A stretch of DNA of 64,000 nt from Ipomoea triloba (Eukaryota; Streptophyta; Magnoliopsida; Solanales; Convolvulaceae). The stretch spans positions 29,657,069 through 29,721,068 of the forward strand of contig NC_044919.1 in assembly GCF_003576645.1 (NCBI RefSeq), in the 5' to 3' direction. Made by a program: the position numbers and the translations under genes. Below are positions 30,237 through 40,544 of this stretch, piece by piece (positions within the stretch are counted from its first letter, which is position 1; each line of letters starts with the position of its first letter). Under the pieces are notes generated by a model. That model was not told where the DNA came from, did no database searches, and saw only the letters and a list, made by a program, of their open reading frames with translations.

Positions 30237-32564
30237 AAAATGCAACCCCTTAACATTTGGGTAATTTCAAAAGTATCCCAGGCTTCCCCTATCTCTAATC
30301 GTTTTTTTTCCTTTACTCGGTCGTTTTTCTTTTTAGATTCTCTTTTTGGTTTTTCTTCTCTTTTTGTTTGTTCGTCTGTAGACTCTAAAATCCTGAACCC
30401 TTTTCCCGCCGACCAATTTCTAAAAATTCGGTTCAGTTGAACCGGGCGGGGGATAGCAAAAGAAAAAAGTTTTTGTTTTTTTATCCTGTCAAAAAAAAGG
30501 GGGGAATGTGCATTTGCTTGAAACAGTTTTTCAATAACAATTTTACGCCTTTGAGTTCGCATAGAGCCTTTGATTAAGCCGTGCTTAAAATCGGGTTGGT
30601 GTGCATAACGCATCAAAACAAGCCCCTTCTCTTCATCTTCTTTAGCCTCTTCTTCTGGGGTTTTAGTCTTGGTTTCTTTATTCACAGTATCAGTCTCTTT
30701 GCTAGCATTAGGCTTCGTTTCTTTATTCACAGTATCAGTCTCTTTGCTAGCATTAGTCTTCGTTTCTTTATCAACAGTATCAGTCTCTTTGCTAGCATTA
30801 GTCTTCGTTTCTTTATCCACAGTATCGAGTTCTTTAAAATGGCTCAAAAAAGGAGTGTTTTTCGGGAGAGCCAAAAGGCAGTTCTGTTTCCCTTCCAAAA
30901 ATTGTTAAAAAACAAACGTCATCACGAGAAGTTAGCGGTTTAGATGTGTGCCAAGGTTTCAGATGGAAAGGATATACAATCTTGATCTGAATACCTTGTG
31001 TCAACCAATTTTCCGGAAATTCTGTTTCGGATAACGGATTACCAGTATAAGTGCACCTAATATGCTTTTCTCTATTCCATTCCTCGAAATCTTCAGACCA
31101 TTCAGGAATTTGCAATAATAGCATACGTCCAAGATTTTTACCGATTATCAATGAAGGTAATATAAGATTTTTTCTAAGACTTGATTGGGCTATTAAAATG
31201 CAACCCCTTAACATTTGGGTAATTTCAAAAGTATCCCAGGCTTCCCCTATCTCTAATCGCTTTTTTTCCTTTACTCGGTCGTTTTTCTTTTTAGATTCTC
31301 TTTTTGGTTTTTCTTCTCTTTTTGTTTGTTCGTCTGTAGACTCTAAAATCCTGAACCCTTTTCCCGCCGACCAATTTCTAAAAATTCGGTTCAGTTGAAC
31401 CGGGCGGGGGATAGCAAAAGAAAAAAGTTTTTGTTTTTTTATCCTGTCAAAAAAAAGGGGGGAATGTGCATTTGCTTGAAACAGTTTCTCAATAACAATT
31501 TTACGCCTTTGAGTTCGCATAGAGCCTTTGATTAAGCCGTGCTTAAAATCGGGTTGGTGTGCATAACGCATCAAAACAAGCCCCTTCTCTTCATCTTCTT
31601 TAGCCTCTTCTTCTGGGGTTTTAGTCTTGGTTTCTTTATTCACAGTATCAGTCTCTTTGCTAGCATTAGGCTTCGTTTCTTTATTCACAGTATCAGTCTC
31701 TTTGCTAGCATTAGTCTTGGTTTCTTTATCAACAGTATCAGTCTCTTTGCTAGCATTAGGCTTTCTTGTTTCTTCAACAGTATCAAGCAGTTTCTTTATC
31801 AACAGNGGGGAGAGCCAAAAGGCAGTTCTGTTTCCCTTCCAAAAATTGTTAAAAAACAAACGTCATCACGAGAAGTTAGCGGTTTAGATGTGTGCCAAGG
31901 TTTCAGATGGAAAGGATATACAATCTTGATCTGAATACCTTGTGTCAACCAATTTTCCGGAAATTCTGTTTCGGATAACGGATTACCAGTATAAGTGCAC
32001 CTAATATGCTTTTCTCTATTCCATTCCTCGAAATCTTCAGACCATTCAGGAATTTGCAATAATAGCATACGTCCAAGATTTTTACCGATTATCAATGAAG
32101 GTAATATAAGATTTTTTCTAAGACTTGATTGGGCTATTAAAATGCAACCCCTTAACATTTGGGTAATTTCAAAAGTATCCCAGGCTTCCCCTATCTCTAA
32201 TCGCTTTTTTTCCTTTACTCGGTCGTTTTTCTTTTTAGATTCTCTTTTTGGTTTTTCTTCTCTTTTTGTTTGTTCGTCTGTAGACTCTAAAATCCTGAAC
32301 CCTTTTCCCGCCGACCAATTTCTAAAAATTCGGTTCAGTTGAACCGGGCGGGGGATAGCAAAAGAAAAAAGTTTTTGTTTTTTTATCCTGTCAAAAAAAA
32401 GGGGGGAATGTGCATTTGCTTGAAACAGTTTCTCAATAACAATTTTACGCCTTTGAGTTCGCATAGAGCCTTTGATTAAGCCGTGCTTAAAATCGGGTTG
32501 GTGTGCATAACGCATCAAAACAAGCCCCTTCTCTTCATCTTCTTTAGCCTCTTCTTCTGGGGTT
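30237..32564 (-). pseudogene. ycf1: nuclear plastid DNA (NUPT): tandem partial copies of ycf1/TIC214
   Basis: Three head-to-tail units are seen, each encoding on the minus strand the same part of the chloroplast protein Ycf1 (Tic214). The phrase AAAATGCAACCCC marks unit positions at 30237, 31195 and 32139 (spacings 958 and 944); the last is truncated. Diagnostic stretches include [37 protein letters not shown] and [15 protein letters not shown]. Ycf1 is a roughly 1,800-residue inner-envelope component of the plastid import machinery; only some 320 residues per unit are present, so this cannot make the protein. Units also hold 45-bp minisatellite repeats encoding [19 protein letters not shown] blocks. 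Frames are still open and the units nearly identical, which indicates recent transfer. A single N at 31806 lies at one unit junction, so the copy number is uncertain. It is noncoding in the nucleus as far as can be seen. Confidence 0.92.
30672..30830 (-). repeat. 45-bp minisatellite in the ycf1 fragment (first unit)
   Basis: A 45-base unit containing CAGTATCAGTCTCTTTGCTAG is repeated a little more than three times, encoding the 15-residue block KETDTV(N/D)KET(K)(P/T)NAS on the minus strand. A second set lies at about 31627-31800 in the middle unit. The third unit starts after the minisatellite. Confidence 0.85.
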
Positions 32565-32609
32565 AGCAATAATAGTTAATGAGACACATGAAGGAACCAA
32601 AGTTATTAT
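32565..32609 (+). repeat. 45-bp direct repeat, right of plastid insert
   Basis: Identical to 30192-30236. Here it continues into CCCTAGATAATGAG, presumably the original nuclear sequence. Confidence 0.9.
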
Positions 32610-32659
32610 CCCTAGATAATGAGCATATTTACCCAATTTATAAAAATCCTAAACAATAA

Positions 32660-33250
32660 TATATAAAATCTCTAAAGTTCCAGCACCGCATGCGTACATC
32701 TACACATTAGCTATTAATTAAGGAATTATTTGATGGGATTCAAACAATGATAACATCAGAAAACATAATCGATCCAAAACATATCTTTAATTGCATTATA
32801 TAATATTTGATATTATAATTTATATAATTATATATCGATCCAAATATTCTTAATATATTATAACAAATCAACTCCGTGCATCGCATGGGTGAAAATACTA
32901 GTGATATATAAAATCTCTAAAATTTCAACACCGCATGAGTACATCTACACATTAGCTATTAATTAAGCAATTATTTTATGGAATTAAAACAAATATAACA
33001 TCAGAAAACATAATCGATCATCTAAAATTCCAGCAGCGCATGCATGCGTACATCTACACATTAGCTACTAATTAAGCAATTATTTTATGGAATTCAAACA
33101 AGGATAACATCAGAAAACATAATCGATCCAAAATATATGTTCAATTGTACTATATAATATTTGATATTATAATTTATATAATTATATATGGATTCAATTA
33201 TTTTTAATATATTATAATAAATTCATTCCATGCATCACGATAAAAATAAT
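32660..33250 (+). mobile_element. Helitron-like terminal repeats (about three tandem partial units)
   Basis: Units begin near 32660, 32903 and 33016 and share CATCTACACATTAGCTA, AATTAAG and ACATCAGAAAACATAATCGA. The first unit ends with a hairpin (CCGTGC / GCATGG, 32874-32888) followed 9 bases later by CTAG and a T (32898-32902), the classic Helitron 3' end. The third ends in a decayed version (CCATGCATCACG). No RepHel coding sequence is present, so these are non-autonomous ends; the 5' terminus is not clear. Confidence 0.55.
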
Positions 33251-33495
33251 AGTATTATAAAAAATTAGATTAAAAATAACTTGCCCCTCGTTAAACTGGC
33301 ACGGAGGTAGTAACTCACAAGCCATGGACCCTCAAGTTGGGCAGGTAGCCAGCTAGGCCGCGGCCAATTTCATGCTCGTGAAAGCCAACTCATTGTCCTT
33401 GAGCTACCCAACTCGCTCACCAAAACCCGGTCTGCTCACTCTCTCAGCTCTCAAATCCATCCCGCCAAAGCACCGAGCAGGTTCCCGCTAAATCG

Positions 33496-33519
33496 ATGCC
33501 TGATGCCGCCCGAATCTGA
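33496..33519 (+). promoter_or_regulatory. overlapping upstream ORF at the PEAPOD start
   Basis: An ATG at 33496 opens a seven-codon frame ending in TGA at 33517-33519 and overlaps the main ATG (33503) in another frame. If the leader includes it, it could lower translation of the main frame. The transcription start is unknown. Confidence 0.4.
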
Positions 33520-36500
33520 CGTCATCTCGCCGGTGGAGGCAGTCTCCAAGTCGCTTCTCGACAAGCCCCTAAACCAACTCACTGATGACGACATTTCTCA
33601 GCTCACTCGCGAAGATTGCCGCCGGTACCTCAAAGAGAAAGGTATGTCTCCCAAGTCCGAAAGTTCTATCTTCACGATAAACACAAAAAAAAGGTATAAT
33701 TGTCCGAAAATAACACACATGTGGATTATGATCTCCCTTAACTGAAATTCTCCGGCCAGGTATGAGAAGACCGTCGTGGAACAAATCGCAGGCGATTCAA
33801 CAAGTGATTTCGCTGAAAGCGCTTCTCGAAATGCCGCCGGATTCTGACTCCGGCAGTTACAAGAAGCTGTACGCTCCTCGGTCTCCGAGCACCAGTAATA
33901 ATCACGAATCCCGTGTGCGTTTCAATCATACTTTATATTATTTTTAACATCTATTTAAAAATCATTTATTAGTTCAAAATTGTTTATTTGCTATTAATTT
34001 ATTGCTGTGAATGTAGTAGCGCATTGTTTATAGCTATTCAGTCGATGATTATAATTGTTTAATGCAAAATGCAGGTCTCCAAAGAAACGGATATAGATGC
34101 AGAAATTTCGGAATCAGCAGAAGTGATGCCATTTAGGGGAAAAAATCTGGAAAAAACTGATCTTTTTGGTGACCTACCAGCTCATCCTGCGGGTGCTGTC
34201 AAGGACTCAGCTCCATCTAGGCAAGCTTACTTTTATTTTCTCCACTGCTAATTTATGCAAATCTTTTTGAAATTAACGAGCTCCAGAATGGAAAGCTGCC
34301 TCTCATGTATGTTCTAATGTGTACTGAAATTTATTTGTGTTGGTAACTTGGTTTTTTGTGCTAATTGCTTGGACCATTTGTTTAGAACATGTTCAAGACT
34401 GGCTGGATTACTAGGGCGACATTGACGTGCTTGAATCTTAGTGCACTACATAGCTTAGTATGTTACTGCCATCAAACATGCAATGAACTTCTTGCATTAT
34501 TGCTGGATCCTAATACTGTACCCACTATGTGGAATGTGTAATCTGTTGAGTCCCATCGTAGAGACTGTGCTTTCTTACTGTGCATAGAAATGTTGACCCC
34601 ATAGTGCCACACACTCACACATTTAAAGATGTAGAGGGCCCATGCTGTAACATGTAGTGTTATGAGTAGGACACACTGCTGCAGTTTTTTATTGTGCTTT
34701 CATCATAACGTATGGAACTACTGAACTATTACATCTTTCATTCAAAGTTGATGGTTCCATGAGCTTCTCATGTAAGATGATTGTAGATGTGGCTTATTAT
34801 AACTACATGATGTTTTTCCACTAGTAGTAGTGGATGTTTTTCCATCAGGATTCTTTTCCCCTTATTCGTAACATGCTATTACTGTGAAGAGTTGTTCATG
34901 ACTTGAATTTCTTATTAAGAAGACTCCATAAATATGAATTCAAAAACTGTTCTTGTTACTGGCCTCTCTATTCAGAAGCACAGAGTCAACATGTATTCCA
35001 GCTAGGCAAATGGCAATCTTCTATTGTGGCAAGGTGAATGTCTATGATGATGTGCCAGCTGATAAGGTATTAAATTTCTTCTGAATTATAAATACTCTAA
35101 AATTATTCTAGATGTTAAGTCCCAAATATGTGAGCAACAACAACTCATGTTATAGGCACACACACTCTTGCATTTTGCTGGAAGCACACTCCCTGTTCCT
35201 CCTGACTCTCCATATGATGGTGCTGTAACTGCACAACATTCAGTGTGCCATTTACAAGCTGCAAATGTTAAAGTATGCCAAGAGTATGCAGTGCCGCTCT
35301 CACCAGCAGTGCAAACAGGTGGTTTAATTATATATGAGTATAAGAATACTGGAATGATGAGTTTTTGTTTTGAAACCATATTTTGTGGAATGCATTTTCT
35401 TTTGTTCCTGTTGCCCAATGGCTACTTTCTTGATTTTACAACTTAAAAACTCCTCACTGGGCTTTCAATGGTATGAAAACTCTCTCTGAAAGATGGTTTT
35501 TAACCTTAGTTGACTTAACAAATTATCAAGGACATTACAAGAAATGCATTAAATTTTTCTATATATTGCGAAGGATATTGGTTCAAGTTTTACAGTAAAA
35601 AATGTGACAACACTTGAGTATACATGGAAGAAAGCAACACATTTCGTGAAGGTAATCCTTGTAAACTTTTTGTCCCTCTTTCAGTGATTGCCACATATGA
35701 AATTTTTATTTATGGCTCATGATTCTTTAAGATGGGAAATACGAAATTGGTGACCTCTATCACTCTCAAGCTCAAGCTCACTGCACAATTCAGATGCATT
35801 TTTTCTAGGGATGGCAATGGGTCGGGGGTGGATCGGGAGGGCTACATCCACCACCCGATCCACCTTATACTTTCTCCACCCACCCCCACCCCCTACCCGC
35901 ATCAGGTGAATTTTTTCAAAACCCACCCCCACCCCACCGGGTGCAGGTGCCCACTACGGTTACCCACTACTTATTATCTTATTAATTTTTTAAAATAATA
36001 TTTAAAATTACTTACACATAATAAAATAAAAAATTCATTAGTTATACTAAAACATAAAATAATATAAATATTCAAATATAATAATTAAATTGTTAACTTT
36101 TTAAAATAAACTTAGTAGTTTAGAAATAAAAATACTAAGAATTAGCAAAAGTTATAGAAACTTTTATAATTAACTATATACTAATACTTATTTTACTATT
36201 ATATATATACACACACACACATGGTGGGTCGGGTAGGTTCTAGGCGGGTTTTGTACATAGAATCTGAATCCAACCCGATCCTCTGCGGGTTTAATATTTT
36301 AAGACCCACCCGGCCACCTCCAACCCACCACCCACTATCACCCAAAAAAAAACTGATTCATGCGGGATGGATTCGGGTGGATATCCGAGAGGAAAATTGA
36401 AATTGCTATCAATCCCTATTTTTTTCATTGCAAAACTTTCACCTTCTATGGAAACTGGGAACCATTGTCTTCTTCCTGTCCTTCATTGTAGACAAAGTCC

Positions 36501-37278
36501 ATCATTACCTCATTACCTGCTTCAATAACTACTCAGTGCTCACTCCACTTGCCTGCCCTTCAAGTTGCATCCATCTTGACCAGATTTTTACCAATGTGAA
36601 TTTCATTAATGAACATTCAAAAGGTGGTTAGTTATCTCTGTTGCAACCATTTGTTTTGAACAGTGTGCTGTGAGTTCTCTGTTGCAGCCATTTGCTTTGA
36701 ACAGTGTGATTCACAGCCCTTTACATCAAACACTGATTCTTTTACATGCATTATCTTGAGGATTGGAGGACAAAATGCCCTTGGAGGCTTCCTGGCTGGA
36801 TTACTTGTTAATTTCCTTTTGTCCTTTTAGCTATGTCCTGAAATGAAGAAAGGCTGTGGGCCTTTCTTTAGGGTACAGCTATAAGGTTATTTTTTGTCAG
36901 ACTGTAGGCAAATGTTTTCTATCAGAACAAGATGTATGTTGAAAGCTTGATGTAGATCAATGGATTTGAAGTGTTGTAGACCATTCTCTCCTAAGTTTGA
37001 TTTTCATTAGATGTTATTTTTGCAAACAGTGGAAGGCCCAACAAGCAGAAAAGCATCAGTTCAGAGATATCTTGAGAAGCGAAAAGACAGGTATTCCTAA
37101 CTATTCTGTGTTTGGAAATAGACAAAAAATGCATTTCTTTTTTCTTTGTACTTCTTTTCTAGCCTCTCACATCTCTGTTAGGTGAAGGTTCAAGAGCAAG
37201 AGTAAGGTAGAAACCACTTCAACGTCTAGCTTAGACATCTACTTGAACCATCAAATGGGAAGTCATACCTCCAATTAG
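33503..37278 (+). CDS. PPD: PEAPOD-type TIFY protein (TIFY4-like)
   Basis: Seven exons give 281 residues: 33503-33641, 33760-33914, 34075-34220, 34976-35066, 35156-35318, 37030-37090 and 37188-37278. The N-terminal PPD domain is clear (SQLTREDCRRYLKEKG, then MRRPSWNKSQAIQQVISLKA, residues about 30-67). The TIFY motif is AIFYCG (160-165) followed by KVNVYDDVPADKA, with Ala replacing the usual Thr. A Jas-like segment follows (SRKASVQRYLEKRKDR, about 237-252), then a tail with LDIYLNHQMGSH. PEAPOD proteins recruit co-repressors through NINJA and, with KIX partners, limit meristemoid division and lamina growth. Intron 3 has a GC donor (TCTAG|GCAAGC). Intron 5 is 1.7 kb and contains a hAT-like MITE. 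All junctions keep frame. The stop is followed after seven bases by a good donor, so the transcript probably has a 3'UTR intron. Confidence 0.9.
35806..36418. mobile_element. hAT-like MITE in PEAPOD intron 5 (613 bp)
   Basis: It starts TAGGGATGGCAATGGGT and ends ATTGCTATCAATCCCTA, inverted repeats typical of a widespread plant hAT MITE with GC-rich ends (TGGGTCGGG, CCCACCC) and AT-rich middle. Flanks are ATTTTTTC (35798-35805) and TTTTTTTC (36419-36426), an 8-bp duplication with one mismatch. Confidence 0.75.
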
Positions 37279-39057
37279 CACTCAAGTAAGGCAATGCTTT
37301 CAATTCTCCTAAATTAGGCTTTCTTCTGTTCTTTCAATAGAATTGTATGCTAGAAAATGCAAATCTTTCTACTGAATTTAATGACAAAGGGGTATAATTT
37401 CTCCTTTAGCAGACCACCTGTTTTATCCCCCACAATATGCAAAATTTTGTACTCGTGTCTTTTAAAGGTAGTAGCTCACCACATGTATAAGGACCTTATT
37501 ATAATAAGGTATTGTTACCATGTAAATATATATTCTTAAATGTGCTTAGTAAAGATAGTTGTCCACAAATCCTATGGCAGGGCGGCATCTCATACTCTTT
37601 ATATCTTTGCCCAACCCATTTTTTAAAGTTAATCAGGGATGATTTCTTGGCAGCCATTTTTCATGTCATTGAACTGCTAACCTCAGTAGAGATTCATGCT
37701 CGCTTCTGTTTATTTGAATATATAGTGTAACAGTACTCACATAGTCACATTTCCCTGACACTGTACTCCACCCTACCCCCTCCAATGAAGAATTACTAGT
37801 GCTTGTAGTTTTAGACAATGGTCCTTAGCAGTAAATGACTCAAAAAAATTGATTAACTTATCATTTCTCTGTTGCTTTTCAGATGTTAAAGACTGAATGT
37901 CGAAAGGGACAGTACACTTTATGTATAGTGTCTTCATATTATGAAAGCTGCGGATTCAATTTCAGGTTGTAGCATGTAGGTGGTTGACTAAAATTGAGGA
38001 GCTACATTGATGTAAGAAATTTTCAAGTACATACTTGTCTTGAATTTGATATCTGTGCTAAGAATGTAGCTATTCTTCAACTACAAGAAAGGTTCTGAGC
38101 GAGCTGTTTACCAGCCATAAGCTCCTTCCCTGTAAAATGCCATTCTTTTTTGGGGTCAGAAGTAGCACTTCCCTCTTTCAATGGCAGTTGCCAGTCGGTC
38201 TCTGGTTACCAGTAATGTAATGAAGCTATGCTTATATTTTCTGCATGTGATGGTAATGATCTAGAAATTTTTTTGCCAATTCCAGTCTGCAATGATAACC
38301 CTATTCCTCTTAACCAGAGGAATAATTTATGGCTTTATTCTTCGAGTCCCAACTCCCATGTTGCACTGATCCAGTATAGTGCTGCTTATACATGTTTTAA
38401 GGCAAAATATACCGTGGTTGATGGTCCAAGCTGCAGTGGTAAACAAATCAAGACGGTTAATAGATTGTTCTCATTGAAAGTGTAATTTAGAATGTTGTGG
38501 TTATCAAGCCAATAATCTAACTAATTTGATTAGAATTGTTCCACGTTAGTCGTTACTATAATTTTTTGTTCACTACTCTTGCTATCATCAAATCGTTCTA
38601 CTTCTCACTCAAAACTTTGGTAGTATAATTTACTTATCTTATATTTCATAGATTATTACATAAGAGCAATTTTTAATAGTGACTACAAATATAATTTTGA
38701 TAAAAAAAATCATGCTACCTTATTGTACACTTTTACAGGCATTCTGAACTTTTTATTTTTATTTTCCTTTTTACATTAGCATTTCCCGAAGTGCAAAAAC
38801 TATACTATAGAGTCAGAGAGTGGAGGTTACGGCCTGCACGGACAACTCAACTGGTTGCATAATGTAAATTATTTTTTTTAATTCGGATCTACTTTATAAG
38901 ATGAACTCGGATCCAAAATACACTATTTACATACTGAATGTTCACAAATGATATATTCTGAATGTTCACAATTTACCACAAAATCAAAAATTCAGTCTCA
39001 CCCGTGACAGTGTGATAAGAGTGGGGCTACGGTTAGGCCTACACTATATTGTCTATA
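37279..39057. other. 3' region of PEAPOD and intergenic DNA
   Basis: The first part probably holds the PEAPOD 3'UTR: donor GTAAGG at 37286 just after the stop, and a possible acceptor (TGCTTTTCAG) before 37883. From about 38450 to 38545 a dispersed repeat fragment occurs (TTAATAGATTGTTCTCATTG, then CTAATTTGATTAGAATTG), related to those at 11062 and 22985. No other gene is supported. Confidence 0.5.
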
Positions 39058-40003
39058 GGGATAAGGGTCAAATAGCCCCCTCTACTACTCAAGAAAGTGC
39101 AATTGGCACCCTGAACTCAAAAAACATTCAAATAGCCCCCTCAACTACTCAAAAAGTTCAATTAGCACCATGAACTCTAAAAACATTCAATTAACTACTC
39201 CAACTCCATAAAAAATTCAATTTCCAGTTTCTGTATATGTTTTTATATGAGTAACAATTTTAATTTTTTTTAAAAAAAATAAATTTTAAACATAATTATT
39301 TAAATTTTTTTATTTTAAATAATTATTTATAAAAAAAATATTTTACATGTGTAAAAATTTTAATATACAAAAATGCTAATATAAAATTAAAAATGCTTAC
39401 CATTTAAGTTTAGTGGACTAATTTAATACTAATTAATTTAAGCATTTTTAAATTAATGTAAGCATTTTTAAAAATGTTTGTAAATTTAATGCGAAAATTA
39501 GTACCAGATTGTAAGCATATATGTGTAAGAACATTCTACCAAAATTGGTTGTGGGAATGATTATAGTCAAAATAATAATTAGTTATAAAAATTTATATTA
39601 CATGTGTAAAATTTACTATTGAACATTAAATTAATTAGTATTATAGTAGTCCAATAAACTTAAATGTTAAGCATTTTTAATTTCATATTAGCATTTTTGT
39701 ATATTAAAAATTTTACACATATGTAAAATAAATTTTTATAAATAATTATTTAAAATAAAAAATATTTAAATAATTATATTTAAAATTTATTTTTTTTAAA
39801 AATTAAAATTGTTACTCATATAAACATACAAAAACTAGAAATTGAATTGTTTGTAGAGTTGGAGTAGTTAATTGAATGTTTTTGAAGTTCATGGTGCTAA
39901 TTGAACTTTTTGAGTAGTCGAGGTCGCTATTCGAATGTTTTTTGAGTTCAGGGTGCCAATTGAACTTTATTGAGTAGTAGAGGGGATATTTGACCCTTAT
40001 CTC
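39058..40003. mobile_element. Mutator-like MITE (946 bp) with 9-bp target duplication
   Basis: The ends GGGATAAGGGTCAAATAGCC and GGATATTTGACCCTTATCTC are inverted repeats. The arms keep pairing inwards for roughly 290 bp (for example CACCCTGAACTCAAAAAACA with TTTTTTGAGTTCAGGGTG). TTGTCTATA occurs on both sides (39049-39057 and 40004-40012), a perfect 9-bp target duplication as made by Mutator-type transposases. No transposase is encoded. Confidence 0.85.
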
Positions 40004-40012
40004 TTGTCTATA

Positions 40013-40544
40013 TATTAATATCAATAGTGATCTCGTTACTAGATATAAGTACAGATTTCGGACAATTTTATTTTCCCTCTCCTGTGAGGATCATTTCCCT
40101 TAAGTTCACTCCGAAATCAGGGATGTCGCCGGACGCCGTGCCGATCAAGCCGTTAGATTTAGCTCTAACCTATGTCTAGGTTTCTCTCTCCTCTCTCTCG
40201 CTGCGTATTTATGTCGATTATACACACACGCACACACGTCTACGGTTCTATAATGGCTGATTCATGGTTTCCTGTTTAGATATAATTTCAACATTTTCGT
40301 TTTGAATTTGAATGCGCAACCGGCAACTCCATACTACTATGCTAATATTTACTCATTTACTGAATTCTCTGTGCTTGTATTGTTTGTTGAAAATGAATCC
40401 TGATAAAAAGGGACCGATAAGGAAGAAAACTACGGAGTTGTTTGTGTACTCGTAGTCTCGTATAGTCGTATATCATCACTATGGAAGTTTGAAGTTGTAG
40501 CAGTTTGGAATTCTGCAGGAACCTAATTTTGTGTGGAGTGAATA
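40013..40544 (+). promoter_or_regulatory. promoter and 5' leader region of the PP2C gene
   Basis: This includes a CT-rich stretch and a GT-donor-like site (CTAG|GTTTCT near 40179) just after a possible 18-codon upstream frame (ATG at 40133). A probable leader acceptor (TTCTGCAG) lies at about 40518. The true transcription start is unknown. Confidence 0.35.

Noticed and set aside
30672..30830. CRISPR-like array (regular 45-bp repeats)
   Set aside because: The repeats are contiguous without spacers and encode in-frame ycf1 blocks; this is a eukaryotic genome.
30240..32342. Plus-strand open frames over the ycf1 array rich in Phe and Ser
   Set aside because: They are antisense shadows of the ycf1 frame; the minus strand carries the recognisable protein.
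30834..32569. A nuclear protein-coding gene made from the ycf1 array
   Set aside because: It has no upstream start context, no transit signal, an N at one junction and only a fragment of the protein; it is best seen as a plastid-DNA insert.
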